A DNA stretch of 39,743 bases from an uncultured Bacteroidota bacterium (GTDB taxonomy: Bacteria; Bacteroidota; Bacteroidia; Bacteroidales; GCA-2748055): contig CAKZNC010000074.1 of assembly GCA_937129385.1 (NCBI GenBank), positions 1-39,743 of the forward strand. Direction: 5' to 3'. Of the stretch, positions 1 to 8,832 are shown one piece after another. A program made the position numbers and the translations under genes. How positions within the stretch are numbered: position 1 is the first letter of the stretch; each line of letters begins with the position of its first letter. The notes below the pieces were generated by a model that was not told the DNA's origin, made no database searches, and saw nothing but the letters and a program-made list of their open reading frames with translations.

Positions 1-399
1 GCATTGTTTACACCTCCACTTCTCACGCTCCCCTTCAATGAAATGATCCAGTCCGCTATCCCTTATACTTTCCAGGTTCTCCAACATGCTCATTCCATAT
101 CTTTCGCGGTAGCGCTTGTCCAACTGTTTAAGTCGCCGACACGGAAATTTCTCACAGCTGTAACAGAACGTTGGTTCTTTTCCCGACAGTAGTTCACAGT
201 TGAAAATGGAACAATTCGCACAGTGCTTGGGTTTGTATGCTGAACCGAGACCGCTGGCCGAGCTCATGAGGCCGTTGGCCGAATAATGTTCCCGGCATCC
301 ACTGCACGGCCTTCGTTCCCTGTGATAAGCAATGCAGATTCCGCAATTCATACCACAGGGTGCTATTAATCCATCGAATGAGGTGTTCTGACCTGGCAT
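1..399 (-). CDS. DUF3795 cysteine-rich protein (3' end cut by window edge)
   Basis: I translated this minus-strand frame by hand: it opens at the ATG at 399-397 and stays open for 133 codons to the window edge, so the C-terminus is missing. The product is rich in paired cysteines: C15, C19, C22, C32, C35, C60, C63, C68, C79, C82, C87, C130 and C133. The N-terminal APCGMNCGIC block and the C-terminal WRCKQC are typical of the DUF3795 family, small presumed zinc- or metal-binding proteins of unknown function common in anaerobic bacteria and archaea. The start lies 9 bases after the stop of the NTF2-like gene, so the two are probably co-transcribed. Family assignment is confident; the role is unknown. 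Confidence 0.85.
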   Translation of the reverse strand, partial: MPGQNTSFDGLIAPCGMNCGICIAYHRERRPCSGCREHYSANGLMSSASGLGSAYKPKHCANCSIFNCELLSGKEPTFCYSCEKFPCRRLKQLDKRYRERYGMSMLENLESIRDSGLDHFIEGEREKWRCKQC

Positions 400-408
400 G
401 AAATAAAA

Positions 409-792
409 TTAATACATTTTATTGCCATTTGCAGATTTTTCCGGGATTTGTTGAATGGCATCCCAGTGTTCCACAATCTTACCCTTTGCATCAAAACGGA
501 AAAAATCCATGGTGATCCACTCTTCATTTCCCGGCCATACCTGGTAGGTGTGAAGGGCAACGAGATCCCCTTCGGCGGTACTGCGTACAAACTCCACAGA
601 TTTTTCCGGATATTCCTCCTGCAGTTTTTCGAAGTACGCGATGAATCCCTCTTTCCCATCCTTGACGACGGGGTTGTGCTGGATGTATTCAGCACCTGCG
701 TACAATTCCACCGCCTTCCTTGGATTCCCTTCAAATGCAAGCCTGTAATATGCAATTGCATTTTCCCGGTTTTGATCTGTTTGCTGTCCCAT
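409..792 (-). CDS. SnoaL/NTF2-like protein
   Basis: The 127-residue product has the size and pattern of a single-domain NTF2/SnoaL-like alpha+beta barrel. It starts with a helical region (ENAIAYYRLAFEGNPRKAVE), followed by YIQHNPVVKDGKEGFIAYF and later WITMDFFRFDAKGKIVEHWD, the hallmark of the COG4922-type SnoaL-like group. No signal peptide is visible, so it should be cytoplasmic. Family members bind or isomerise small hydrophobic molecules, but the substrate cannot be read from the sequence. It is the middle gene of a tight minus-strand cluster, with 9-base gaps on both sides. Fold assignment is confident; enzymatic function is not. Confidence 0.8.
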   Translation of the reverse strand: MGQQTDQNRENAIAYYRLAFEGNPRKAVELYAGAEYIQHNPVVKDGKEGFIAYFEKLQEEYPEKSVEFVRSTAEGDLVALHTYQVWPGNEEWITMDFFRFDAKGKIVEHWDAIQQIPEKSANGNKMY

Positions 793-801
793 ATCCGATT
801 T

Positions 802-1377
802 TTACATGTACAAGATATTCAGATTCATATATTTGCGAAACCGCCGATCAGGTTCTATGGAAGAGAATTCGGAAACCGGAACCACCCATTCATCACCCCT
901 GATCTCAAAGGCACAGGCATCTCCACTTCTCTCATGGCGATTCAGCCTCCGGTGCAGATATTTTGTAATCCGGTCATTGCTGGGTGAATAACGATACCAC
1001 GATGATACGCTTAATTTTGCCACCCCGTTTTCCACCTGGTATTGAATCATGAATGAGCCGACAGAGTATTTGAATTGTGGGTTGTTAACAAGCGGTTGTC
1101 CCACCACAAGCTTCCCTTCTGCATTCGCTCCGGATTTTAATTTAAGAAACGTCTCCGCAACGAGATCATACACCCCCGGGTTCCCTGTGATCATATCTTT
1201 TGTAGAGATATCCAATGATTCACCCTGACCCCGGAAATAGTGCCTGATAAAATCCCTTGGCATGCGATAAACAGAAATATATCCTACGGCTATGGAGGAG
1301 AATAACTTTGACCGGAAATACCATGGTCTGAAGAGCGGAACAAGATATTTCCAGAGCAGGTAGTCGATGGTGAACAT
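802..1377 (-). CDS. hypothetical protein
   Basis: I do not recognise this 191-residue protein. It opens with a basic/aromatic stretch (residues 1-30, with LFRPWYFRSKLF) that is not a good signal peptide, has a central region with GNPGVYDLVAETFLKLKSG, then alternating hydrophobic strands (SFMIQYQVENGVAKLSVSSWY) and a basic segment (KYLHRRLNRH). It ends nine bases before the NTF2-like gene and seems to be the first gene of that three-gene cluster. It has codon use like its neighbours and no antisense alternative that looks better. It is probably a real cytoplasmic protein of unknown function. Confidence 0.65.
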   Translation of the reverse strand: MFTIDYLLWKYLVPLFRPWYFRSKLFSSIAVGYISVYRMPRDFIRHYFRGQGESLDISTKDMITGNPGVYDLVAETFLKLKSGANAEGKLVVGQPLVNNPQFKYSVGSFMIQYQVENGVAKLSVSSWYRYSPSNDRITKYLHRRLNRHERSGDACAFEIRGDEWVVPVSEFSSIEPDRRFRKYMNLNILYM

Positions 1378-1417
1378 GAGATGTATTTTTTAAATTGATG
1401 GCAATGCCTCAGAACGC

Positions 1418-1443
1418 AAATCCGGAACAGGATTGCCGGATTT
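1418..1443 (-). terminator. terminator-like hairpin after ggt (weak)
   Basis: An 8-bp perfect inverted repeat (AAATCCGG at 1418-1425 and CCGGATTT at 1436-1443) encloses a 10-nt loop, about 48 nt downstream of the ggt stop codon on the minus strand. No U-run follows, so it may be a weak terminator or an mRNA-stabilising stem before the next gene cluster. Confidence 0.3.
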
Positions 1444-1490
1444 CTTTGCGGATCACCCACACGTTGTAAACGATTCATCCGGCGGAAAGT

Positions 1491-3242
1491 TCAATACCCG
1501 ACCGCGGCTCCATCCGGACTGGAGGAATCGGAGTAGCCTGTCATCATCCCGGTCTCCGGATCGATCGAAATTCCCATCAGCCTGCCCAAATTTTCCACCG
1601 GAACCATTGTATGTCCCATCTCTTCAAGGGTCACAACGATACCTGGCGACAGCAGCTCTTCCTCGTAAAGGATCCTGTCGGGCAGCCACTGGTGATGGAT
1701 CTTCACCGCCTCAATGGCCTGGTCGACCGGCATTTCGTAGGCCAGCATGTTCAGGACCGACTGGAAAACGGTGTTGATGATGGTTCTTCCGCCCGGACTG
1801 CCAATAACGATCACCGGTACCCCGTCCTTTGATACGATGGTGGGGGTCATGCTCGAAAGCATCCGTTTCCCGGGTTCGATCCTGTTGGGCGGCGTCCCGA
1901 TCAGTCCGGCACTATTGGTTACCCCTGGAACAGGATTGAAATCCCCCATCTCATTGTTCAAAAGAAATCCCAGGCCAGGCACCCCAAGCCCCGACCCATA
2001 CGAGTGCTCCAGCGTGGTTGTCAGGCTCACCGCATTCCCAAACCGGTCGGCCACAGAAAGGTGGGTGGTATTGGCGCCATCATGCAGCTGGTTGAATTCA
2101 GAAGAGTCACTGACGGAAGCTTTACACGGGTCGAAAGTTGCCATCAGTTCTGCAGCATGATCAACTGATATCATCTCAATCACAGGCATTTCCAGGTAGA
2201 AATCAGGATCCCCAAGAAAAAATGCCCGGTCGGCATACCCCCTTCGCATCACTTCGGCGAGCAGGTGTACATGGTATGCTGAATTGTACGCGGGGAGTCC
2301 ATCTTCCAGACTGCAGGAATCTGTTTCCGTCATTGCTCCACCATGTGTCGTGCCTGCGACGGTGATCATGTTCAGCATCTCGATCATCGTGACACCCCCT
2401 GAGCTTGGAGGTGCCATGGACCATACCTGGTATCCGCCAAATGACCCGCTGACCGGTTTCCGCTCAACGGCACGGTAGCTTTCCAGGTCCTCCCTGGTGA
2501 TCAGTCCGCCCTCTTTTCGCATGTACCTTGCGATTTTTCTTGCAACCCGACCGCTGTAGAATCCGTCGTGCCCGTGATCCCGGATCTCTTCCAGTGTTTT
2601 CGCGAGTTCAGGCTGGCACCATACTTCTCCTGCTTTTGCCGGGACTCCCTCTTCAGTATTGAAAAATTCTTCCAGGAAAGTGATTTCAGCATGCGCTTCG
2701 AACCGATCCGCATGGTTTGCCAACGTAATTGTGAGTGCAAAACCATCTTCGGCCAGGTCAATGGCGGGTTGTACGAGGCGCTCCCAGGACAGGCTACCGT
2801 ATTTTTGATGGGCCAGGTAAAGTCCGGCCACAGACCCGGGCACACCCACCGATTTTATTCCTGCATGGTTGGCGGTGGTGGAATTCCCGAAAGGTCCGGT
2901 CGTCCTCTCCAGGTTTCCTTCCGCATCGAGAAACATATCTTCCGATGCAGCCAGGGGAGCGGTCTCCCTGAAATCGATGGTGGTGGCGTTGCCGGCCGAA
3001 TCCATGAGGACCAGGAATCCGCCGCCCCCGATATTGCCTGCCTGCGGGTGGGTCACCGCGAGGGCGAAGGCAGTGGCGATGGCACCATCGACTGCGTTTC
3101 CGCCATCACGGAGGATCTGGACTCCAACTTCGGAAGCGAGCCTGTTGTCACTCACCACCATGCCGTTCCCGGAGCGGGTAGCCTGTGCCTGGCCGGACAC
3201 ATTCAGCATACACAATAAAAGGACGAGGGAACTGGATCGCAT
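1491..3242 (-). CDS. ggt: gamma-glutamyltranspeptidase
   Basis: This is a 583-residue gamma-glutamyltransferase, an N-terminal-nucleophile hydrolase that cleaves gamma-glutamyl bonds (glutathione and similar) in the periplasm. Residues 1-21 form a signal peptide ending in AQA. The autoprocessing site is clear: N391 is followed by T392-T393-H394-L-S-V, matching the family's TTHxSV start of the small subunit, so Thr392 should be the nucleophile after cleavage into about 370 and 192 residue chains. The oxyanion/substrate motif GSPGGRTIINTV follows in the small subunit, as does LLNNEMGDF. Length is normal for the family. It sits 45 bases downstream of the GH28-like gene on the same strand, so it may be co-transcribed, although the functions seem unrelated. 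Confidence 0.95.
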   Translation of the reverse strand: MRSSSLVLLLCMLNVSGQAQATRSGNGMVVSDNRLASEVGVQILRDGGNAVDGAIATAFALAVTHPQAGNIGGGGFLVLMDSAGNATTIDFRETAPLAASEDMFLDAEGNLERTTGPFGNSTTANHAGIKSVGVPGSVAGLYLAHQKYGSLSWERLVQPAIDLAEDGFALTITLANHADRFEAHAEITFLEEFFNTEEGVPAKAGEVWCQPELAKTLEEIRDHGHDGFYSGRVARKIARYMRKEGGLITREDLESYRAVERKPVSGSFGGYQVWSMAPPSSGGVTMIEMLNMITVAGTTHGGAMTETDSCSLEDGLPAYNSAYHVHLLAEVMRRGYADRAFFLGDPDFYLEMPVIEMISVDHAAELMATFDPCKASVSDSSEFNQLHDGANTTHLSVADRFGNAVSLTTTLEHSYGSGLGVPGLGFLLNNEMGDFNPVPGVTNSAGLIGTPPNRIEPGKRMLSSMTPTIVSKDGVPVIVIGSPGGRTIINTVFQSVLNMLAYEMPVDQAIEAVKIHHQWLPDRILYEEELLSPGIVVTLEEMGHTMVPVENLGRLMGISIDPETGMMTGYSDSSSPDGAAVGY

Positions 3243-3287
3243 CGGGCTATTTGGTTTTTGTCATTTCAGAAGCTGCGCATGGAATGA

Positions 3288-4730
3288 TTACCGGATCTCA
3301 AGGCCCTCGGTGTTTTCGGCCCTGATCTTTGCCGATTCCCTGTTGTCGAGTTTTTTGCCCAGGTAGGTCAGGTCCTCGATAAGAACGCCGGATACATTGT
3401 GTTCCTGGTCCCAGCCATGAAATACAGAAAACGGCAGCATTCCGCCGGTGACCTGTATATCCATGAATACGACGTTGGAGATGGTGCCGCGGAACTGGTC
3501 GTGGTACGCCTCTTTGCCTTCGGGGACCTTTTGTACATTGTCCCAGGCGCCGTGCATGTATACCTCCCTCTCGATCTCCTCGCCACGATAGCCGTCGGGA
3601 CCGTACTTGGTCATGAAGACCGCCACATCGAAGAGTTTCTGGCGGCAGTCCTCCACCCGGATGTCCTTGAAGACGATGTTTTTCACGTCGGCCGGACCAG
3701 AGTTGTGGATGCTCATGGCGGCGCCGTCTTCGCAATGGATGATGTCGATGTTCTGGAAGACGATGTTTTTCACCTCATCGGTATAGAGCTCGAAACCGAT
3801 CTCGATGGCGTTGCCCCAGATGGAGTTCCAGAAGACGCAATTCTGTACCACGATATTCGCGGTGGGAAGGGAGGGATCGAGTTCGCCACGGGAGAAGGAT
3901 TTAATGGCGATGCAATCATCCTTGGTATGTGCAAACACTCCGTCGATGAGCACATCCCGGCACTGCACGATGTCCATGCCGTCGTCCCCTCCATCTTCGC
4001 TGACAATGCGTACGTTGTTGATCTCGATGTCTGTGCTGTTGTAACACGCGATTTGCCAGGTGGTCCCGTTGTGCAATATGATATCCTCGATGGTGATGCC
4101 GCTGCAATCGTTGAACCGGATGAAGCGGTTGGTGTTTTTTTCCATCTGCTGTACGTATGTACCGTCGAGGATTCCGCGGCCCATGATCCTGACATTCTTT
4201 TTGTCTTTAGCAGAGATAAATCCCTGCACAACGGCGCCTCCCTCGATGTAGACGGTCTGGTTATCGTCCAGCTCCAGCCTGACATCCTCATGGATCTTGC
4301 CTCCTTCGAACCAGATCACGTTTTCATCGTCCCGGGATGGGATATCCGTCTCCGGGGCATTGGAGAAGATGAACAGAGGCTGTTGCCTGATCCTTCCATT
4401 GAGCTCCAGGCTCAGGTGACCCGGTTCGGAGATGTTGAAGGAGAAGGAGTTGTCGCCGGTATATTCCGGTGTGATCTCTCTTCTTAACGGCCTGATGTCG
4501 ACCCAACGGACATCATACATGGTCGACACCTCCACGGTGACCTCCCCGGTAAAATCGAAAACTGCATAGGAAGCGATGGGGGTATCGTATACAGGAACCT
4601 CGGTACCGTTCACTTTTACCGTATAATAAATGTCGGACACAAAATTTTCCGGGCCCTGCCAGGTGACCACCTGTGCATGCAGGAGGCTGGAAAGAAAGAT
4701 TGCTGCTGAAAGGATGATAATTCTTCTCAC
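3288..4730 (-). CDS. GH28-like right-handed beta-helix glycoside hydrolase
   Basis: The 480-residue product is a secreted beta-helix protein of the polygalacturonase-like type. I take the GTG at 4730-4728 as start because it begins a clean signal peptide (MRRIIILSAAIFLSSLLHAQ); the frame is open 65 codons further upstream, but that part is charged and would bury the signal. Residues 20-140 form an N-terminal beta-sandwich seen in many Bacteroidota GH28 proteins; the rest is a beta-helix with repeated NIVFQNIDI-like coils. Acidic motifs are visible: GDDGMD (248-253) and KDD followed by CIAIKS (from 270). The usual GHG is replaced by WGNAIEIG (305-312), so substrate and even mechanism are open. 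Pectin is the likely target given kduI/kduD and uxaC nearby. GH49-like is an alternative. Confidence 0.82.
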   Translation of the reverse strand: MRRIIILSAAIFLSSLLHAQVVTWQGPENFVSDIYYTVKVNGTEVPVYDTPIASYAVFDFTGEVTVEVSTMYDVRWVDIRPLRREITPEYTGDNSFSFNISEPGHLSLELNGRIRQQPLFIFSNAPETDIPSRDDENVIWFEGGKIHEDVRLELDDNQTVYIEGGAVVQGFISAKDKKNVRIMGRGILDGTYVQQMEKNTNRFIRFNDCSGITIEDIILHNGTTWQIACYNSTDIEINNVRIVSEDGGDDGMDIVQCRDVLIDGVFAHTKDDCIAIKSFSRGELDPSLPTANIVVQNCVFWNSIWGNAIEIGFELYTDEVKNIVFQNIDIIHCEDGAAMSIHNSGPADVKNIVFKDIRVEDCRQKLFDVAVFMTKYGPDGYRGEEIEREVYMHGAWDNVQKVPEGKEAYHDQFRGTISNVVFMDIQVTGGMLPFSVFHGWDQEHNVSGVLIEDLTYLGKKLDNRESAKIRAENTEGLEIR

Positions 4731-4874
4731 ATCGATAATTTTAGGTTCGTAATTTGTCAAAAATAGTGAATTCAAACGATTCTGTTCATAAAGAATAAAC
4801 AATACCAGGGATGCCCCATTTGGCAGACTCCGAATTCGTCTGCTGTTTCCTCGTCCATCCTTGTGAGAAATGTT

Positions 4875-4882
4875 TATCTTCG
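4875..4882 (+). promoter_or_regulatory. possible -7 element for the ABC/FtsX operon
   Basis: TATCTTCG is one base away from the Bacteroidota TAnnTTTG -7 motif and lies 17 bases before the ATG at 4900. No TTTG is found at the expected upstream distance, so support is modest. The 169-base gap 4731-4899 must carry divergent promoters for this operon and the GH28-like gene. Confidence 0.3.
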
Positions 4883-4899
4883 TTCTAAAATCACCTTGT

Positions 4900-5574
4900 A
4901 TGTTGAAGATTGAAGAGGTATACAAATCGTTTGGTAATCAGGCAGGAACTGAACAGCAGCAGGTATTGCAGGGGATCGGTCTGGAAGTTGGAGAAGGGGA
5001 GACGATCGCCATACTGGGGCCTTCAGGCTCCGGGAAAAGCACCCTTATGAATATCATCGGGGCGCTGGAGGAACCCGATCGTGGTGAGGTCATTTACAGG
5101 GGCCGAAAGATCAATGACTATACAGAGAAGGAGCTGGATCGATTCAGGAACGAGGAGGTCGGATTTGTGTTCCAGTTTCATCAGCTGTTGCCACAATGCA
5201 ATTTGCAGGAGAATGTGCTGATACCGACCCTGGTCAGTAAGGCTGACAGGAAGGAGAAGAGGGCCTATGCAGAGTCGCTGCTCAAGCGGACCGGGCTGTG
5301 GGAGCACAGGCACAAGCTTCCGGGTCAGCTATCCGGTGGTGAATGTCAGCGTACAGCCGTGATCCGTGCCATGATCAACCGACCAAAGTTGCTGCTTGCG
5401 GATGAACCCACAGGGGCGCTGGATGGCAGGAACGTGGATGTGCTCACAGACCTGCTCATGGAACTGAACAGAGACGAAAAGGTGGCGATCATCCTTGTGA
5501 CACATTCAAGGGAGCTGGCGTCGAGGATGGGAAAAGTATATGAATTAAAGAATGGAGTACTGCACCAGCAATGA
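4900..5574 (+). CDS. ABC transporter ATP-binding protein (LolD/MacB/YbbA type)
   Basis: This 224-residue ATPase is the nucleotide-binding half of a type VII (MacB-like) ABC system. I start it at the ATG at 4900 (MLKIEEVYKSFG), because the ten upstream residues in the same open frame are not family-like. Walker A is GPSGSGKST (40-48), the Q-loop follows in FQFHQLLPQ, the signature is LSGGECQR (from 144; Cys replaces the usual Gln), Walker B is LLLADEP (164-170) and the H-loop is H202. The stop overlaps the start of the permease by four bases (ATGA), which indicates translational coupling. Relatives drive lipoprotein release, efflux or envelope stress functions by mechanotransmission rather than direct substrate passage. 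Confidence 0.93.
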   Translation: MLKIEEVYKSFGNQAGTEQQQVLQGIGLEVGEGETIAILGPSGSGKSTLMNIIGALEEPDRGEVIYRGRKINDYTEKELDRFRNEEVGFVFQFHQLLPQCNLQENVLIPTLVSKADRKEKRAYAESLLKRTGLWEHRHKLPGQLSGGECQRTAVIRAMINRPKLLLADEPTGALDGRNVDVLTDLLMELNRDEKVAIILVTHSRELASRMGKVYELKNGVLHQQ

Positions 5575-8500
5575 ATCCCTTTAAACTTGCCATAAAGAGC
5601 CTCATCTACTACCGGAAACGCAACCTGTTCCTGGCACTTGGCATTGCGATCAGTACTGCTGTGCTCACCGGTGCTTTTGTGGTGGGAGATTCGGTGAAGT
5701 ACAGCCTGAACCGGATCGTGGAATTGCGGCTGGGCGCTGTTACGCATACCATGGAATCGGGTGACAGGTATTTCACGCTGGCCCTTGCCGATACATTCAG
5801 CAGGGTGTATGAAACAGATCCGGCCCCGGTCCTCTCGCTTGACGGTATTGCCATCGCAGGAGGCGGAAAAAGGCGGATCAATGATGTCCAGGTCCATGGT
5901 GTGGATAAGCGCTTCGACCGCATCGCAGGAACCGATGGATATTACGGCGGACTTACCGGTGATTCGGTGGTGATCAGCAGGAACCTGGCAGACCGATTGA
6001 GTATCGGGCCAGGGGAGGAGTTCCTGCTCAGAATGACGCGGGCCAGCCTCGTTCCGGTCAATGCACCGTTTGTATCTGATGATGAAAATACCATCTCCCT
6101 GCGGGTTGCCATCAGGGATGTTGCAGGTGTGTATGAGCTGGGTGCTTTTAGTTTGGAGAATAGTCAGACTGCGCCATTCAACCTGTTTATTTCGATCGAA
6201 AGATTAAACGATCTGATGGAGCTCGGGGGACGGGCCAACCTTCTGTTGTTCCCGGGAGGGGTTGAAAATACGAATGAATTGGAACAGCAGGTGGCAGGTT
6301 TGTGGGATGTTCGGGATCTCGGGTTGAAATTGCAGGGTGATCCAGGAGGCAAATTCACAGAGATCAAGAGTGAAAGGGTCTTCATTGATGACAGCATTGC
6401 AAACGCAATCCTTGAAGTGCGTCCTGGCGCACGTCCCATCCTGACCTATTTTGTGAATTACCTGGCACATTCCGGCAGATCGACCCCTTACTCATTTGTG
6501 TCAACGTTTACCGACAGTGACCTTCGGAAAGATGAGATCATCATCAATGAGTGGCTGGCGGATGACATTGATGCCGGGTTCGGTGATACCATCCGGCTTG
6601 GCTATTACGTAGTAGGACCATTGCGTGAACTGGACCCGGCAGAAAAGAAATTCGTTGTAAGGGAGGTTGTCCCCATGGAGGAACCATTCCTCGACCAGCG
6701 CCTGATGCCTGATATTCCTGGTCTGTCTGATGCAGGAAACTGCAGGGACTGGGATACGGGTGTACCGATCAGTCTGGATAGTATCCGGGATAAAGACGAG
6801 GACTACTGGGAACGGTACAGGGGAACGCCAAAAGCATTCATTGCAGTCGGACAGGCAGAAGAGATGTGGGAAAACAGGTTTGGGAAATATACCTCTTTCC
6901 GGGTTGAAGAGGGTCAGGATGCGGCAAGAGCGCTCAGTGAATCTATTCCTGGCAGGGTACGGCCTTCTGAGATCGGGTACCGGTTTACACCGGTTCTGGA
7001 GCGATCCTCCTTCTCTGCACGGAATGGTGTGGACTTCAGTGAGCTGTTCGGCGGACTCTCCTTTTTCCTGTTAGCGGGTGCTGTTCTGCTGACGGTATTA
7101 TTATTCAGGCTCAATATCGGGGAGCGGGAAGAACAGCTTAAAACACTCCGGGCGACCGGTATACCAGCACGGACTGTGCAGCGGGTATTGCTTCTGGAAG
7201 GGATGATCGTAGCCATCTCCGGCGGGATCATCGGAATATTTTTGTCTGTTATCTACAATCAATTGGTTTTTATTGCGCTCAACAGCATCTGGCGGGATAT
7301 TGTCAGAACAGATATGCTGGAGGTGGCAATTCGATTTCCAACGCTTCTGACCGGACTGGGCATCTCCCTGCTCATCGCCATGGCTGCCATCTACTTTCCG
7401 CTCAGGAAACAGGTCCGTCACCTCGCGAACAGGGCCTGTTCGAAACATTTCAGAAAAAGCAGAATGCGTTCAAAGATATTGTTCACCTCCGGGATCACGG
7501 CAACAGCGATCGCGCTGGTCCTGCTGGTAATTCAATTCCTCAATGGAAAATCTGTTGATCCGGGGATCTTTTTTGTTTCCGGCGGACTATTACTTGTGGG
7601 CGGACTTGTCCTTGTTTATGGCTACCTCGAACGGCTTGGGTCAGGCAAATCCCAGGTAAATGACCTTGTTACCCTGGGAATTAAAAATGCATTGCGGAAC
7701 AGGACGAGGAGCATCACCGTGATCATGATGTTCGCGCTCGGCACATTTCTGGTAATATCCACAGGCAGCAATAAGAAAGATCTTTTTGTAAACGCGGATG
7801 AAAGATCGAGCGGAACAGGCGGATTTCTCTATTTTGCTGAATCAACTGTACCTGTGCTCCAGGATCTCTCAGATGAAGCCGCAAGGCTGGATTATGGTCT
7901 TGGAGATGGTTACAAAGTGGTCCAGATGCGTGTCGCTGAGGGCGATGATGCCTCCTGCCTGAACCTGAACCGTATTCAGACACCCCGTATCCTTGGAGTG
8001 GACCCCCGGGAGCTAAGTGGCAGGTTTTCCTTCGTTTCCGGAACAGGGAGGGACCTGGTGGGTGATCCCTGGGAACTCCTTGAACAAGATCTGGATAAAA
8101 ATGTGGTCCCGGCTATTGCTGACGAAACCGTCATCAAATGGAGCCTGGGCATGACGGTGGGAGATACCCTGGTCTACCAGGCCGAAAACGGTCGGCAGAT
8201 CCACCTTGTGCTCATGGCGGGAACCGCACCTTCCATTTTCCAGGGAAACGTGCTGATCTCACGAGATCATTTCCTTCGGTATTTTCCGCAGAATACCGGT
8301 ACCCGGGTCTTCCTGGTGGACGGACCAGTGGAAGACAGCACCATGATCAGTGAGGACCTGGAGGCCGGTATGCGTGATCTTGGGTGGGAGATGGAATATG
8401 CTGCCGCCCGACTGGCTGCGTTTAATACTGTCACCAATACCTACTTGTCGATATTCCTGGTGATGGGAGCCCTTGGCTTGCTGCTTGGCACGATCGGGTT

Positions 8501-8822
8501 GTCCATCGTTTTGTTCAGGAGTATCATCGAACGGCGCGAAGAGCTGGCCATACTCCGGGCCGTTGGATACGGGAAAAAGAAGATCATGAGAATGATCATG
8601 ACCGAATACCTTTTGTTGCTCCTTGCCGGAACCATCACCGGCTCACTTGCTGCAGTGATCGCGACCCTGCCGGCCTTTATGAGCCGTAACAGCGGGGCTT
8701 CCCTGGAAATGGTGTTCGTCATCGTGCTGGTTCTGCTGCTGAACGGGGTGATCTGGATCCGTTGGATCACAGGAATTGGATTAAGGACAAAGGTACTTGG
8801 CGCTGCAATGAGAAACGAATAA
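5571..8822 (+). CDS. large FtsX-domain ABC permease (YbbP-like)
   Basis: At 1083 residues this is an unusually long ABC permease of the MacB/YbbP class with two FtsX modules in one chain. An N-terminal membrane helix (about 18-39) leads into a large periplasmic domain (about 40-485). The first FtsX module spans about 487-610, with the cytoplasmic coupling segment IGEREEQLKTLRATG, then two central helices (about 635-687), a helix near 710-728, a second periplasmic domain, and a second FtsX module (about 953-1065) with ERREELAILRAVGYGKKKI. This predicts ten membrane segments as in E. coli YbbP, but with bigger periplasmic parts. Since both halves are fused, one chain plus two ATPases would form the complex. 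The substrate is unknown; the PQQ-propeller gene follows after ten bases and is a candidate partner. Confidence 0.9.
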   Translation: MNPFKLAIKSLIYYRKRNLFLALGIAISTAVLTGAFVVGDSVKYSLNRIVELRLGAVTHTMESGDRYFTLALADTFSRVYETDPAPVLSLDGIAIAGGGKRRINDVQVHGVDKRFDRIAGTDGYYGGLTGDSVVISRNLADRLSIGPGEEFLLRMTRASLVPVNAPFVSDDENTISLRVAIRDVAGVYELGAFSLENSQTAPFNLFISIERLNDLMELGGRANLLLFPGGVENTNELEQQVAGLWDVRDLGLKLQGDPGGKFTEIKSERVFIDDSIANAILEVRPGARPILTYFVNYLAHSGRSTPYSFVSTFTDSDLRKDEIIINEWLADDIDAGFGDTIRLGYYVVGPLRELDPAEKKFVVREVVPMEEPFLDQRLMPDIPGLSDAGNCRDWDTGVPISLDSIRDKDEDYWERYRGTPKAFIAVGQAEEMWENRFGKYTSFRVEEGQDAARALSESIPGRVRPSEIGYRFTPVLERSSFSARNGVDFSELFGGLSFFLLAGAVLLTVLLFRLNIGEREEQLKTLRATGIPARTVQRVLLLEGMIVAISGGIIGIFLSVIYNQLVFIALNSIWRDIVRTDMLEVAIRFPTLLTGLGISLLIAMAAIYFPLRKQVRHLANRACSKHFRKSRMRSKILFTSGITATAIALVLLVIQFLNGKSVDPGIFFVSGGLLLVGGLVLVYGYLERLGSGKSQVNDLVTLGIKNALRNRTRSITVIMMFALGTFLVISTGSNKKDLFVNADERSSGTGGFLYFAESTVPVLQDLSDEAARLDYGLGDGYKVVQMRVAEGDDASCLNLNRIQTPRILGVDPRELSGRFSFVSGTGRDLVGDPWELLEQDLDKNVVPAIADETVIKWSLGMTVGDTLVYQAENGRQIHLVLMAGTAPSIFQGNVLISRDHFLRYFPQNTGTRVFLVDGPVEDSTMISEDLEAGMRDLGWEMEYAAARLAAFNTVTNTYLSIFLVMGALGLLLGTIGLSIVLFRSIIERREELAILRAVGYGKKKIMRMIMTEYLLLLLAGTITGSLAAVIATLPAFMSRNSGASLEMVFVIVLVLLLNGVIWIRWITGIGLRTKVLGAAMRNE

Positions 8823-8832
8823 AAATTTGAAA

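Noticed and set aside
4-192. 62-codon plus-strand frame at the window start
   Set aside because: It is antisense to the DUF3795 gene, which has a family-specific cysteine pattern.
448-987. 179-codon plus-strand frame
   Set aside because: It is antisense across two minus-strand genes and has no recognisable protein features.
3399-4487. 362-codon plus-strand open frame
   Set aside because: It is antisense to the GH28-like gene. Its repeated VLEDDVFH-type segments are mirror images of the beta-helix coils, and it has no family features.
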